Shown: piece after piece, positions 16,772-25,925 of the stretch
Layout of the letters: every line of letters begins with the position of its first letter
How positions within the stretch are numbered: position 1 is the stretch's first letter
DNA from: Saccharothrix sp. NRRL B-16348
Lineage (GTDB): Bacteria > Actinomycetota > Actinomycetes > Mycobacteriales > Pseudonocardiaceae
Direction of reading: 5' to 3'
Assembly: GCF_001280085.1 (NCBI RefSeq)
Contig: NZ_LGED01000180.1
Span: 42,929 to 106,928, forward strand
DNA: 64,000 bases
The notes under the pieces: model-generated
Told to the model about the DNA's origin: nothing
The model's input: the letters and a program-made list of their open reading frames with translations, nothing else
Database searches by the model: none
Made by a program: the position numbers and the translations under genes

Positions 16772-18088
16772 TCACGCGTCCGGTTGACGCGGACGACCCG
16801 ACACGCGCTCGCCGACGGGCACCTCAGGGCCCTCGTCGAGGCACCCGGACTCCCCGGCCACCTCCGCCGCGACGTGCGTCTCGTCCTCCCGGGGCAGGGT
16901 CTCGGGCGAGAACAGCCAGAACACCAGCGCCACCGCCGCCATCGCACCCGTCAGGGTGAACGCCGCCTGGTACGAGAACTGGTCGACCAGCACGCCGGCG
17001 AGCAGCGGCCCGACGATGGCACCGCAGTCGGCGACCATCTGGAACGCCGCCAGCACCGGCCCGCCCTTGGCCTTCGTCCCGATCACGTCGGCCACGACGG
17101 CGTTCTGCGGCGGGTTGAGCAGACCGGCGCCGATGCCCGCCACCAGCGAGGCCACCATGAACATGGGCACGCCGACGCTGAACCCGAGCCACACCGTGCC
17201 CACCGCGGACACGGCGAGCCCGGCGATGGCGACCGGTTTGCGGCCGATCGTGTCGGACAGCTTCCCGGAGATCATCAGCACGGCGGCGTTGCCGGCCGCG
17301 AACACCGACAACGAGATGCCGGCGATGGCAGGCGTGCTGTGCAGGGCCTCCACCACGAACAGCGGCACCAACGAGATCCGCACGCCGAACACGGCCCAGC
17401 CGTTGGCGAACCCGGAGGCCAGCGCCGCCCGGTACGCCGACAGCCGCACGGCCGCGCGCACCGGCATCGACTCCTGCTCGACCGACTTGTCCAACGTCGC
17501 GGCGAGCGTGGACCGGCGCAGGAACCACCACACGAAGACCGCGGCCACGACGAGCGCCACCGCGTAGGTGACGAACGGCACCTGGATGGAGATCTCCACG
17601 AGCGCCGCGCCGACGATCGGGCCGCCGATGTTGCCGAGCAGGAACCCGGTCGCCCACAGCCCGGACGCCCGGCCGCGCATCGGCGCGGGTGTGATCCGGA
17701 TCAGCAGCCCGACGGCGGCCACGGTGAACATGGTCGACCCGACGCCCGCGAACGACCGGAACACGATGAGCTGCCAGTACGCGGTGGCGAAGCCGCACGC
17801 GCCGGTGCCGAGGGCGACGATGAGGATGCCGACGATGTAGACCCACGTCTCGCCGAACCGGTTGACCAGTCGGCCGCTCATCGGCGCGAACAGGAGCCTG
17901 ACCAGGGCGAACGAGCTGACCACGGCGGACACGGCGAACGTGCCGACGTCGAAGCTCTTGGCGTACGCGGGCAGGACGGGCGCCACGATGCCGAACCCGA
18001 GGGCGATGATGAAGCTCGCCACGACGAGCACCCACACCTCGCCGGGTAGCCGGGGTTTGACCTTCACGTCGGACCCGGTCCCCAGCAC
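16772..18088 (-). CDS. MFS transporter, drug-efflux type
   Basis: 438 aa with about 12 hydrophobic segments. The loop after TM2 has GRLVNRFGETWVYIVG, and the second half repeats it as GKLSDTIGRKPVAIAG, the MFS signature (G-x-L-x-D-x-x-GR-K). TM5 has the GNIGGPIVGA motif typical of drug:proton antiporters. The start is GTG at 18088 behind GGAAGGGG. A small palindrome TTAGC-TGT-GCTAA at 18111-18123 lies where a promoter or operator is expected. The substrate is unknown. Confidence 0.88.
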   Translation of the reverse strand: MLGTGSDVKVKPRLPGEVWVLVVASFIIALGFGIVAPVLPAYAKSFDVGTFAVSAVVSSFALVRLLFAPMSGRLVNRFGETWVYIVGILIVALGTGACGFATAYWQLIVFRSFAGVGSTMFTVAAVGLLIRITPAPMRGRASGLWATGFLLGNIGGPIVGAALVEISIQVPFVTYAVALVVAAVFVWWFLRRSTLAATLDKSVEQESMPVRAAVRLSAYRAALASGFANGWAVFGVRISLVPLFVVEALHSTPAIAGISLSVFAAGNAAVLMISGKLSDTIGRKPVAIAGLAVSAVGTVWLGFSVGVPMFMVASLVAGIGAGLLNPPQNAVVADVIGTKAKGGPVLAAFQMVADCGAIVGPLLAGVLVDQFSYQAAFTLTGAMAAVALVFWLFSPETLPREDETHVAAEVAGESGCLDEGPEVPVGERVSGRPRQPDA

Positions 18089-18149
18089 TGTGCGCCCCTT
18101 CCGATCTCCGTTAGCTGTGCTAAGGATATGCGGTACGGCAAGTAATTAC

Positions 18150-18962
18150 TCAATCGAGCAGTTCGTCAACTCTGCGTGCATAGGCCGTTACGGGATAACA
18201 AACGTCGAAGCCGCACGCCTCCACGAACCGCTCCCCCGCACCGCCCTCGGCCACGTGCGAGGCCACCAGCAACGCGCCTGCCTCCCGCAACTCCGCCACC
18301 ACGCCGTCGACCAACGCCTTGCCCAGGCCGCGACGACGACGGGCCGGCCGCACGACCGCGTGCTCGACCAACCCGACCCGGCGCTCGCCGAACCCGGACG
18401 CGAACCCGCCGATCCGGTCGCCGTCGTCCACCACGACGAACACGCACCGCGGGTCGTCCAGCCGCTGCCCGAGGTGCCGCAGCAGCCGCGGCCCGTCCAC
18501 GCCCAGGTCGTCGGCCAGCAGTTCGGCGATGCCGGGCAGGTCCGTGTCCGACGCCGGCCGCACGAGCGGTGACCGCGGCGCCGAGCCCCGGTGCACGACG
18601 GCCAGCGACTCCTCCACCGCGTGCCACCCGGTGTCGTCGGCGATGCCCTCGATCTCGGCCACCGTGGTCGGCGACGCGTACAGCACGGCCTCGGCTCGGC
18701 CCACGTCGGCGAACGTCTGCTCCAGCCGCATCAACGTGCCCGCGACCTCGGCCGACGACCCGTACACGCCGCACGCGTGGTTGCCGCCGGGCAGCGGGTT
18801 GTCGCGGTTCACCACGACCTGGGCCACGCCGACGCGGCCGACCTTGCCGTACCGGACGGCGCCGGCGGCCAGCCGGGCGGTTTCCACCAGTCCGGCCAGG
18901 TCACGGGCCCGGTACGGGTCGAGCAGCTCGGGGTCGTCGGGATCGCGCAGCGGGTCAACCAC
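18150..18962 (-). CDS. GNAT-family N-acetyltransferase
   Basis: 270 aa. The C-terminal half is a GNAT domain: VFVVVDDGDRIGGFASGFGE, then VRPARRRRGLGKALVDGVVAEL (acetyl-CoA loop R-x-x-G-x-G/A) and a final FVEACGFDVCYPV. The N-terminal half may be a degenerate second GNAT-like domain. The acceptor is unknown. It ends just before the MFS gene and follows the glycosyltransferase by 4 nt, so the three may be one transcript. Confidence 0.82.
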   Translation of the reverse strand: MVDPLRDPDDPELLDPYRARDLAGLVETARLAAGAVRYGKVGRVGVAQVVVNRDNPLPGGNHACGVYGSSAEVAGTLMRLEQTFADVGRAEAVLYASPTTVAEIEGIADDTGWHAVEESLAVVHRGSAPRSPLVRPASDTDLPGIAELLADDLGVDGPRLLRHLGQRLDDPRCVFVVVDDGDRIGGFASGFGERRVGLVEHAVVRPARRRRGLGKALVDGVVAELREAGALLVASHVAEGGAGERFVEACGFDVCYPVTAYARRVDELLD

Positions 18963-18966
18963 GACG

Positions 18967-20067
18967 TCAGCCTCGCACGTCCCGGCCCTTCCACCGGGTT
19001 GTGCCGCGCAACGCCTGCCACGCCGCCTCCAGCGACATCGCGCCGAACGTGACGTAGGCCAGCGGCGCGAGCACGGCCGCCGACTGCCGCTGCCGCGACC
19101 GCCGCAGGAAGATCCACTCGGCGAGCGACTGCCCGACCCACGCCAGCAGCCCGAGCTTCGACCCGCGCAACGCCGTCACCACCGGCACGACCCCGTACGC
19201 GATGTGCGCGAGACCGGTCGACCCGAGTGACAGGAACGCGCTGGCCGGCCCTTTCGCGTACAGCGACGTGCCCGCGACCATGCTCTTGCGCATCGACGCC
19301 CAGGTGGCGCCGAACGTGTCCAGGCCCGTCGTGGTCAGCGAGTCCGCGCCGTCCACGTACCGCGTCCGGCCGCCGGTGTCGCGGACGAGCGTGGCGAAGC
19401 CGACGTCGTCCGCGCGCGACCCGGCGATCGCGGCCCAGCCGCCCGCCCGTTCGTACGCCGTGCGGCGGACCAGGATGCAGTGCCCGACGGCCAGCGCCAT
19501 GCCGCGCCGCCCGTCCACGGTCGTCGTCTCGAACAGCAGCTGGTTCACCGGTGGCAGCAGGAGCCACCAGCCTGCGTTCGGCCTCGCGGCCCGCCCGGAC
19601 GTGGACACCAGGTCGAGGTCGTCGCGCCGGGCGCCCGCGAGCAGCCTGCCGACCAGGTCGGGGGCGGCCTCGGTGTCGGCGTCCATGAACAGCAGCCAGT
19701 CGGTGTCGACGTCGGCGGTGCCGACGTGCAGCGCGTGCACCTTGCCCGCCCAGCCGGACGGCGGCCCGGAGCTGCTGACCAGCCGCACGCGCGGGTCCTC
19801 CGCGGCGTGCCGCCGCACGATGTCGGCGGTGCGGTCGGTCGACGCGTCGTCCACGACCACGATCCGCAGGTCCGCGTAGTCCTGTTTCCGCAGGCCGTTG
19901 AGGCACCGGTCGATCGCACGCTCCTCGTCGCGCGCGGGCACGACGACGGTGACGGGACCGGCGTCGACCTGCGCCGCGGGCAGCCGCTCGACCTCTTGCC
20001 ACACCTTGATCGTCACGGCCGCGCGGGCCAGGGCCACCGTCGCGCCGAGGACACCCCATTTCCCCAT
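18967..20067 (-). CDS. Family 2 glycosyltransferase, membrane-bound
   Basis: 366 aa from ATG at 20067. The GT-A core is clear: VTVVVPARDEERAIDRCLNG, RIVVVDDASTDRTAD, and the DxD-type LLFMDADTEA. An N-terminal hydrophobic helix and a hydrophobic C-terminal third (HIAYGVVPVVTALRG and after) place it at the membrane, similar in layout to hopanoid- or carotenoid-type GT2 enzymes. Donor and acceptor are not evident. It diverges from hrpB with only 29 nt between starts. Confidence 0.85.
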   Translation of the reverse strand: MGKWGVLGATVALARAAVTIKVWQEVERLPAAQVDAGPVTVVVPARDEERAIDRCLNGLRKQDYADLRIVVVDDASTDRTADIVRRHAAEDPRVRLVSSSGPPSGWAGKVHALHVGTADVDTDWLLFMDADTEAAPDLVGRLLAGARRDDLDLVSTSGRAARPNAGWWLLLPPVNQLLFETTTVDGRRGMALAVGHCILVRRTAYERAGGWAAIAGSRADDVGFATLVRDTGGRTRYVDGADSLTTTGLDTFGATWASMRKSMVAGTSLYAKGPASAFLSLGSTGLAHIAYGVVPVVTALRGSKLGLLAWVGQSLAEWIFLRRSRQRQSAAVLAPLAYVTFGAMSLEAAWQALRGTTRWKGRDVRG

Positions 20068-20096
20068 GAGTCCACAGTGGCACAAGACTGGACGCC

Positions 20097-22418
20097 GTGG
20101 AGCTGCCGAACCTGCCGATCCGACCGCTGCTCGGCGACATCGCGGCCACGCTGACCGCGCACGGCTCGGCGGTGCTGGTCGCGCCACCGGGAACGGGCAA
20201 GACGACGTTGGTGCCGTTGGCGCTGGAGGGTCGCGTGGTCGTGGCCGAACCACGTCGGCTCGCCGCCCGTGCCGCCGCCGCGCGGATGGCGAGCCTGCTC
20301 GGCGAACCGGTCGGGCAGACGGTCGGCTACTCGGTGCGCGGCGACCGGAAGACGTCGAGGAACACCCGCATCGAGGTGGTCACCTCCGGCTTGCTGGTGC
20401 GGCGGCTGCAGCACGACCCCGAACTGGCGGGCGTCGGCACGGTGCTGCTGGACGAGTGCCACGAACGGCACCTGGACGCGGACCTGCTGCTGGCGTTGCT
20501 GCTCGACGCCCGCGCCGGGCTGCGGCCGGACCTGAAGCTGCTGGCCACGTCCGCGACCGTGGCGGCCGACCGGCTGGCCCAGCTGCTCGGCGACGCGCCG
20601 GTGATCCGGGTCGAGGCGCGGACCTTCCCGGTGGACATCGCCCACACCCCGCCGGCGCGCAAGGAACGGGTCGAGGCCACCGTCGCGCGGGCGATCCGCC
20701 AGGCGTTGTCCGAGGTGGACGGTGACGTGCTGGCGTTCCTGCCGGGCGTGGCGGAGATCCGGCGGTGCGCGGCGCTGCTCGGCGACGACGTGGACGTGCT
20801 GCCGCTGCACGGTCGCCTCGCCACCACCGCGCAGGACGACGCGTTGCGGCCGGGCGCCAGGCGCCGCGTCGTGCTGGCGACCGCGATCGCCGAGTCGAGC
20901 CTGACCGTGCCGGGTGTGCGTGCCGTCGTGGACTCGGGGCTGTCCAGAGTGCCGCGGGTCGACCACCGGCGCGGGTTGTCGGGCCTGGCGACGGTCCGGG
21001 TCAGCGCGGCGGTGGCCGACCAACGCGCGGGCCGGGCGGGACGCGAGGCGCCGGGCCGGGTCTACCGGTGCTGGCCCGCGCACGAGCACAGCACGTTGCC
21101 GCGCTACCCGGAGCCGGAGATCCGCACCGCCGACCTGACCCGGCTGGCCCTGGAACTGGCCTGCTGGGGCGTGCCGGACGGCGAAGGGCTCGGCTGGTGG
21201 GACGCGCCGCCGCAGGGCGCGCTGGACGCGGGCCGCTCGGTGCTGCGCGCGCTGGGCGCGTTGGACTCGAACGGCGCCACGGACCGCGGCCGCCGGATGG
21301 CCGACCTCGGCCTGCACCCCAGGCTGGCGCGGGCGTTGTTGGACGGCGCCGCGGCCGTGGGCGCGCGCCAGGCCGCCGAGGTGGTGGCACTGCTGGACGA
21401 CGACCGGGCGAGCTCCGGGGTCGAGCTGTCGACCCGGGACGCCGACCCGCGCGAGGTCCGCCGCCTGGCCGCGATGGTCGAGGGCACGGGCCGCGGCGAC
21501 CCGGCGCTGGTGGTCGCCCTCGCCTACCCGGAACGGTTGGCGCGCAGGCGTTCCCCCGGTTCACCGGTGTACCTGATGGCCGGCGGCACGGCGGTGGAAC
21601 TGCCGCCGGGCAGCCGGCTGGACGACGCCGAGTGGCTCGCCGTGGCCATCGCCGACCGCGAGGCGGGACGTGCGCACGGCCGCATCCGGTTGGCCGCGCG
21701 GGCGGACGAGGAACTCGCCGTGACCGCCGCGGCGTCCCTGCTGTCGTTCGAGGACGACGTGCGGTGGGACGGCGACGTGGTGGCGAACCGGCTGCGCAAG
21801 CTGGGCGCGATCACGTTGTCCAGCAAGCCGTTGCACGACCGCGAGGCGATCCGGCGCGCGCTCCTGGCAGGCCTGCGCGCGGAGGGCGCCGGTCTCCTGC
21901 GCTGGGACGCGGACGGTTTGCGCACGCGTGAGCGGATGGCGTTCCTGCACCGCGTGCTCGGCGACCCGTGGCCGTCGGTGGACGACGAGGCGCTGCTCGC
22001 CGTGGTCGACGTGGGCGACGCGCGGCGCAAGGCGGACCTGGCCCGGATCAGCGGCGAGCAGGTCGCGCGCCGACTCCTGCCCTGGCCCGCCGCCGCGCGG
22101 TTCGACGAGCTCGCGCCGGACCGCTTGGAGGTGCCTTCGGGTTCCCGCATCCGGGTGGACTACTCGGGACCCGAACCGGTCCTGCCGGTGAAGGTCCAGG
22201 AGGTCTTCGGCTGGATCGACACGCCCCGCCTGGCCGACGGCCGCGTGCCGGTCGTCCTGCACCTGCTCTCCCCCGCCGGCCGCCCGACCGCCGTCACCGG
22301 CGACCTCGCGTCGTTCTGGCGCACGGGCTACCCCCGAGTCCGCTCCGAACTCCGCGGCCGCTACCCCAAGCACCGCTGGCCGGAGGACCCGCTGACCGCC
22401 CGCCCCGCCCGCCGCTAG
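20097..22418 (+). CDS. hrpB: ATP-dependent helicase HrpB
   Basis: 773 aa, a normal length for the family. Walker A APPGTGKTT (29-37), DECH box (about 119), SAT (about 151) and motif VI QRAGRAGR (about 308) define a DExH helicase; the C-terminal HrpB-specific region ends LASFWRTGYPRVRSELRGRYPKHRWPEDP (first and last parts) as expected. The start is GTG at 20097. HrpB is a DEAH-box RNA helicase-like protein of poorly defined role. Confidence 0.92.
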   Translation: MELPNLPIRPLLGDIAATLTAHGSAVLVAPPGTGKTTLVPLALEGRVVVAEPRRLAARAAAARMASLLGEPVGQTVGYSVRGDRKTSRNTRIEVVTSGLLVRRLQHDPELAGVGTVLLDECHERHLDADLLLALLLDARAGLRPDLKLLATSATVAADRLAQLLGDAPVIRVEARTFPVDIAHTPPARKERVEATVARAIRQALSEVDGDVLAFLPGVAEIRRCAALLGDDVDVLPLHGRLATTAQDDALRPGARRRVVLATAIAESSLTVPGVRAVVDSGLSRVPRVDHRRGLSGLATVRVSAAVADQRAGRAGREAPGRVYRCWPAHEHSTLPRYPEPEIRTADLTRLALELACWGVPDGEGLGWWDAPPQGALDAGRSVLRALGALDSNGATDRGRRMADLGLHPRLARALLDGAAAVGARQAAEVVALLDDDRASSGVELSTRDADPREVRRLAAMVEGTGRGDPALVVALAYPERLARRRSPGSPVYLMAGGTAVELPPGSRLDDAEWLAVAIADREAGRAHGRIRLAARADEELAVTAAASLLSFEDDVRWDGDVVANRLRKLGAITLSSKPLHDREAIRRALLAGLRAEGAGLLRWDADGLRTRERMAFLHRVLGDPWPSVDDEALLAVVDVGDARRKADLARISGEQVARRLLPWPAAARFDELAPDRLEVPSGSRIRVDYSGPEPVLPVKVQEVFGWIDTPRLADGRVPVVLHLLSPAGRPTAVTGDLASFWRTGYPRVRSELRGRYPKHRWPEDPLTARPARR

Positions 22419-22421
22419 CTA

Positions 22422-22461
22422 CTTGACGGAACGCGTCAAGTACTTGACGATAGCCGTCAAG
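22422..22461. promoter_or_regulatory. Two tandem CTTGACG-N5-CGTCAAG operators
   Basis: Perfect inverted repeats at 22422-22440 and 22443-22461, each with 7-bp arms and a 5-bp spacer. Their centres are 21 bp apart, two helical turns. The second overlaps the AAGGAGG ribosome binding site of the gene at 22474. This looks like the binding site of two dimers on one DNA face, most simply for autoregulation. Confidence 0.75.
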
Positions 22462-22473
22462 GAGGTGACGCGA

Positions 22474-22899
22474 GTGCTCAGCGAACAGATCGCCACGATC
22501 ATCCGCACCCGGTTGCTCGACCCGTTGGAGATCCTCTTCGACGACGTCGGCGACCTGCCGGCCCGTGCCGACGAGGTGGCGCGGCGGATGGCCGCGACCA
22601 TCCAAGGCGACGACGACGCGGCGGCCGTTCACGCCATCGCACGGCTCATCGGCGCGCTGTACCCCGGTGACGCGCCGTTCGACCCGCCCGCCGACTGGTG
22701 GCGCACGCCGCTCGGTCAGGTCGTCGCCCGTCGGATGGGCCACCCGGCCGCACGAGCGGTGTCGTACTCGGTGGCCGGCGCGATGCTCGGCGTCACCAAG
22801 CAGGGCGTCCACGACCTCGTGCGACGCGGGAAGTTGGAGCGGGACTCGGACGGCGGCGGCGTGACCGTCGCCTCGGTGAGAGCGAGGTTGGGCGCATGA
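22474..22899 (+). CDS. Small putative DNA-binding regulator
   Basis: 141 aa from GTG at 22474, behind AAGGAGG with 8-nt spacing; an upstream in-frame TTG would translate through the operators and is rejected. The N-terminal two thirds are helical (ATIIRTRLLDPLEILFDDVG, AVHAIARLIGALYPGD). The C-terminus has a helix-turn-helix: SVAGAMLGVTKQGVHDLVRR then GKLERDSDGGGVTVASV, like excisionase/MerR-type readers. No known family was recognised. It overlaps the hydrolase gene by 4 nt, and the tandem operators just upstream suggest it controls both. Confidence 0.75.
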   Translation: MLSEQIATIIRTRLLDPLEILFDDVGDLPARADEVARRMAATIQGDDDAAAVHAIARLIGALYPGDAPFDPPADWWRTPLGQVVARRMGHPAARAVSYSVAGAMLGVTKQGVHDLVRRGKLERDSDGGGVTVASVRARLGA

Positions 22900-23507
22900 A
22901 GGTACTCGCGCTGCACGGCGCGGGCGGTTCACCGGCCGACTGGGATCCGGTCGTCACGGCCCTGGACGGCAGCCACGACGTCGTCCCGCTGTCGTTGACC
23001 GGCCCGTGGGACTGGGAGTCGGTCCTGGACCGGATCGAGCCGCACGCCACCGACAACCCGGCCGTGCTGGGCATGTCCATGGGCGGCATGGTCGCCGCGC
23101 TGTGGGGTCGACGGCACCCGGAGTGCCCGGCGGTGATCAGCATCGACGGCCACGGCGTGCCGACCCAGCCGCAGCGCTACCTCGACCCGGCCGCCGTCGC
23201 ACCGGAGATCGAAGCGCTGCGCGAGGCGTTCCGGGGCTACGGCCAACCCGAACTCCAACAGGCACTGGAAGACCTGGACTGCTTCGAGGTGTTCCGCGAC
23301 CTGCGCTGCCCCATGCTGCTGGCCCTGGCCACCAAGCCGATGCCGGGCCACCCCTTGTTCGAGCAGTACCAGGAAGGCCTGGCCCGGGACGTGCCGACGC
23401 TGCCACCGAACATCGAGGTGACACGCGTCGACGCGACCCACGCCATGGCCTCCGACGACCCGCTCATGGTCGCCGCCCTGATCAAGGACTACCTGGACGG
23501 CCGCTAG
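22896..23507 (+). CDS. Alpha/beta hydrolase
   Basis: 203 aa with ATG overlapping the upstream stop (ATGA). An oxyanion-hole HGAGG sits at the start (LALHGAGGSPADWDPV), the nucleophile elbow is GMSMGGM (Ser about 60), and a late DATHAMASDDP supplies the catalytic His. The fold and length match small esterase or haloperoxidase-like hydrolases. The substrate is unknown. It shares the operator-controlled transcript with the regulator at 22474 and ends in a shared CTAG with the convergent ridA gene. Confidence 0.85.
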   Translation: MKVLALHGAGGSPADWDPVVTALDGSHDVVPLSLTGPWDWESVLDRIEPHATDNPAVLGMSMGGMVAALWGRRHPECPAVISIDGHGVPTQPQRYLDPAAVAPEIEALREAFRGYGQPELQQALEDLDCFEVFRDLRCPMLLALATKPMPGHPLFEQYQEGLARDVPTLPPNIEVTRVDATHAMASDDPLMVAALIKDYLDGR

Positions 23508-23881
23508 CCGGCGGCCACGATCTCCAGTTCGACCAACCACTCCGGCGACAGGGTCTGCACCACGATCGCCGTCGTGGGGATCACCCGCCCGCCCAACGCC
23601 CGGGTGCGCGCCGCGGCGTTCGCCTGGGCGTAGTCGACGTCCCGCAGGTAGCTGGTCAACCGCACGACGTTGTCCACGGTCATGTCCGCCGCCGCCAGGA
23701 TGGCCCGCAGGTTGTCCCACAACAGCGTCAGCTGCTCGTCCAAAGTGGCGCCGGCCACGCCTGCCGGGTCGAGCCCCATCGTCCCGGACACGAACAGCAA
23801 CCGCTGGGCCCCACTCACCTCGATCGCGTGCGCGTAGTCCGCCGTGGGCGCGTATGCCCCGTCAACCGCCGTGTGCGTCAC
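23504..23881 (-). CDS. RidA/YjgF-family protein
   Basis: 125 aa from GTG at 23881 with GGTGGAG upstream. Family features include LLFVSGTMGLDPAG, the central LTLLWDNLRAILAAAD and the late VVQTLSPEWLVELEIVA. RidA proteins hydrolyse reactive enamine/imine intermediates; the late Arg that marks true RidA is not obvious, so a paralogous Rid subgroup is likely. Confidence 0.8.
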   Translation of the reverse strand: MTHTAVDGAYAPTADYAHAIEVSGAQRLLFVSGTMGLDPAGVAGATLDEQLTLLWDNLRAILAAADMTVDNVVRLTSYLRDVDYAQANAAARTRALGGRVIPTTAIVVQTLSPEWLVELEIVAAG

Positions 23882-23959
23882 AGTCTCCACCCCGCGACAC
23901 AACCACAGCCCGCAACCACATTTCCGCCCATGGCCCACCTGACCCAGCCACCGACCCAA

Positions 23960-24040
23960 CGAGGTGCCCGACACCCTCGACCACCTACGGATGGGGGCCA
24001 AAGCGAGGTACCCGACACCCTCGGCCACCTACGGATGGGG
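23960..24040. repeat. Direct repeat of about 37 bp plus GC-rich block
   Basis: 23960-23996 and 24004-24040 are near-identical copies (CGAGGTrCCCGACACCCTCG, then rCCACCTACGGATGGGG). They are followed to about 24095 by GC-rich inverted segments (GGGGTCCGGGGG, GCACCCCCGG). A similar GGGGTCCGGGGG block occurs at 32145-32222. Both lie downstream of structural RNA genes on the minus strand. Confidence 0.75.
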
Positions 24041-24139
24041 GTCCGGGGGCGAAGCCCGCCGGGCGGGGTCCGGGGGTCGCACCCCCGGAGAAAATCCGGA
24101 GCGAGGTGGTCCGCGCGTTCCGCGGACACACCTCGCCCG

Positions 24140-24511
24140 AGTGGAGGTGCCGGGAATCGAACCCGGGTCCTCTGCCGCATCATCAAGGCTTCTCCGTGCG
24201 CAGTCCGCTACATCTCTACTCGGCCCCGGTGATCACGCGGACAAGTCACCGTGATGAGCCCAGCCACTGTGGGTGTCCCGACCGTCCCCCGTGGCCGGGG
24301 ACGGCGGTGAGCCTCCTAGCTGATGCCGGCGACCGGAGCGGAGGCGCCTCCGGGCCGACAGCGTCGCTCCTAGCCTCAGGCGGCGAGGGCGAACGCGCGC
24401 TGGTCGTTAGACTCGGCGCTTATTGGTTTGCGATGACGCTTACGGTGGTCTCTCGCCTGCACCGGCACGCTTCCCTTGAATCAACGCACAAAGTCGAAAC
24501 CGTTCACCCCC
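24140..24511 (-). ncRNA. ssrA: Transfer-messenger RNA (tmRNA)
   Basis: The 5' end GGGGGTG pairs with CACCTCC at the 3' end, where GGGTTCGATTCCCGGCACC is the T-arm/acceptor. The 5' domain GGTTTCGACTTTGTGCG and the downstream CCACCGTAAGCGTCATCG match actinobacterial tmRNA. The tag frame (24376-24417) reads AESNDQRAFALAA then TGA, with resume codon GCC. It rescues stalled ribosomes together with SmpB, encoded at 27398. CCA is not encoded. It is one-piece. Confidence 0.95.
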
Positions 24512-24677
24512 GTGTCGTGGGTCTTGCTCCGCACAGCATAACGCCCCGCCGACCCCGGTTCATTCCCATTACCTTGGTAGGGCTGTCCCCACCCCTCGCT
24601 GACCGGCGGACCTGATGGTTCCCGCCACCCGTTCGAGCGATGCTGGTCGGGCAACATCGGGCGTGAAGGTGGGGAAC

Positions 24678-25925
24678 ATGACGACGCGGGTCAACCCGAA
24701 CATCGGCCGGATCAGCGGGTACTTCCTGCTGAACCTGGTCACAGGGCTCTTCTGGTTCGTCCTGCTGGTGACGCTGGGCGCGGTGAGCATCGGCACCGCC
24801 GTGATCTGGGTCGGCGTGCCGCTCGGCGTGTTCACGCTGGTCCTGGCGCGCGGCGCGGCGACGGCCGAGCGGGCCTGGCTGCGGGCGGCACTCGGCGTGG
24901 ACATCCCCCGGCCGTACCGGGAGCTGCCCGACGGCGCCACCGCCCGCGCGAAGACGATCGTGAAGGACCCGGCGACGTGGCGCGACATGGCCTACTGGCT
25001 GCTCATGCTGCCGCTGGGCGCGCTCGAGTTCTCGCTCACGGTGGCGCTGTGGGCCGCCGTCGCGGGCACCGTGTTCCTGCCGTTCTACCTGCACTGGCTC
25101 CCGATGACGTGGGAGGTCACGTTCAGCGAGGGCAACGTGTGGCTGATCGACTCGTTCGCGAAGGCGATCCCGGTGAGCGTCCTGGGCCTGCTGCTCGGCG
25201 TCCTCGCGTACCGGCTGCTCAAGGCCCTCGGCCGGGGTCACGCGCTGCTCGCCCAGTCCCTGCTCGGCCCCTCCCGCTACGGCGTGCTGTCGGCGAAGGC
25301 GGAGCACCTGTCCGCCAGCCGGGCACGGGGCGTGGAGGCCGCCGAGGCGGAACGCCGGCGCATCGAACGCGACCTGCACGACGGCGCGCAGCAACGCCTG
25401 GTCGCCGTGGCCATGGGTCTCGGCCGGGCGCGCAGCAAGATGGAAACCGACCCGGACGGCGCGCGTGAGCTCATCGCCGAGGCGCACGCCGACGCCAAGC
25501 TCGCCATCTCCGAACTGCGCGACCTGGCCCGCGGCATCTACCCGTCGGTGCTGGGCGACCGCGGGCTGGACGCGGCGCTGTCCTCGCTGGCCGCGCGGTC
25601 CCCGATCCCGGTCGAGGTGGAGGTGGACGTCGAGCCGCGCCCGCCGACAGCCGTGGAGAGCACCGCGTACTTCACCGTCGCCGAGACGCTGACCAACGCC
25701 GCCAAGCACTCCGGCGCGACCCAGGCGCACGTGAAGGTCACCCGCACGGAGAACTCCGTGGTGGTGGAGGTCACCGACAACGGCCGCGGCGGGGCGGAGG
25801 TGCGTCCGGGTGGTGGCCTCGCGGGGCTCGCGGACCGTGCTGCGACGATTGACGGCGTGGTCGTCGTGGTGAGCCCGATCGGCGGGCCGACCGTGATCCG
25901 GACGGAGCTGCCGTGCGCGTGGTGA
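24678..25925 (+). CDS. NarL-type sensor histidine kinase
   Basis: 415 aa from ATG at 24678 with GGTGGGG upstream. The N-terminal sensor has four hydrophobic segments (FLLNLVTGLFWFVLLVTLGA; LLMLPLGALEFSLTVALWAA; and others). The HisKA_3 box ERDLHDGAQQRLVAVAMGLG holds the phospho-acceptor His (about 234), and the ATPase domain has TLTNAAKHSGA and VTDNGRGGA. The N-terminus resembles the actinobacterial sensor domain found before this kinase type. The response regulator gene overlaps its 3' end by 13 nt. Confidence 0.92.
   Translation: MTTRVNPNIGRISGYFLLNLVTGLFWFVLLVTLGAVSIGTAVIWVGVPLGVFTLVLARGAATAERAWLRAALGVDIPRPYRELPDGATARAKTIVKDPATWRDMAYWLLMLPLGALEFSLTVALWAAVAGTVFLPFYLHWLPMTWEVTFSEGNVWLIDSFAKAIPVSVLGLLLGVLAYRLLKALGRGHALLAQSLLGPSRYGVLSAKAEHLSASRARGVEAAEAERRRIERDLHDGAQQRLVAVAMGLGRARSKMETDPDGARELIAEAHADAKLAISELRDLARGIYPSVLGDRGLDAALSSLAARSPIPVEVEVDVEPRPPTAVESTAYFTVAETLTNAAKHSGATQAHVKVTRTENSVVVEVTDNGRGGAEVRPGGGLAGLADRAATIDGVVVVVSPIGGPTVIRTELPCAW

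Noticed and set aside
16784..18049. 421-codon plus-strand frame opposite the MFS gene
   Set aside because: Arg/His/Gly-rich shadow; the MFS frame has all family motifs.
23960..24040. Direct repeats considered as a CRISPR array
   Set aside because: Only two copies with a 7-bp gap, no spacers of regular length and no cas genes in the window.
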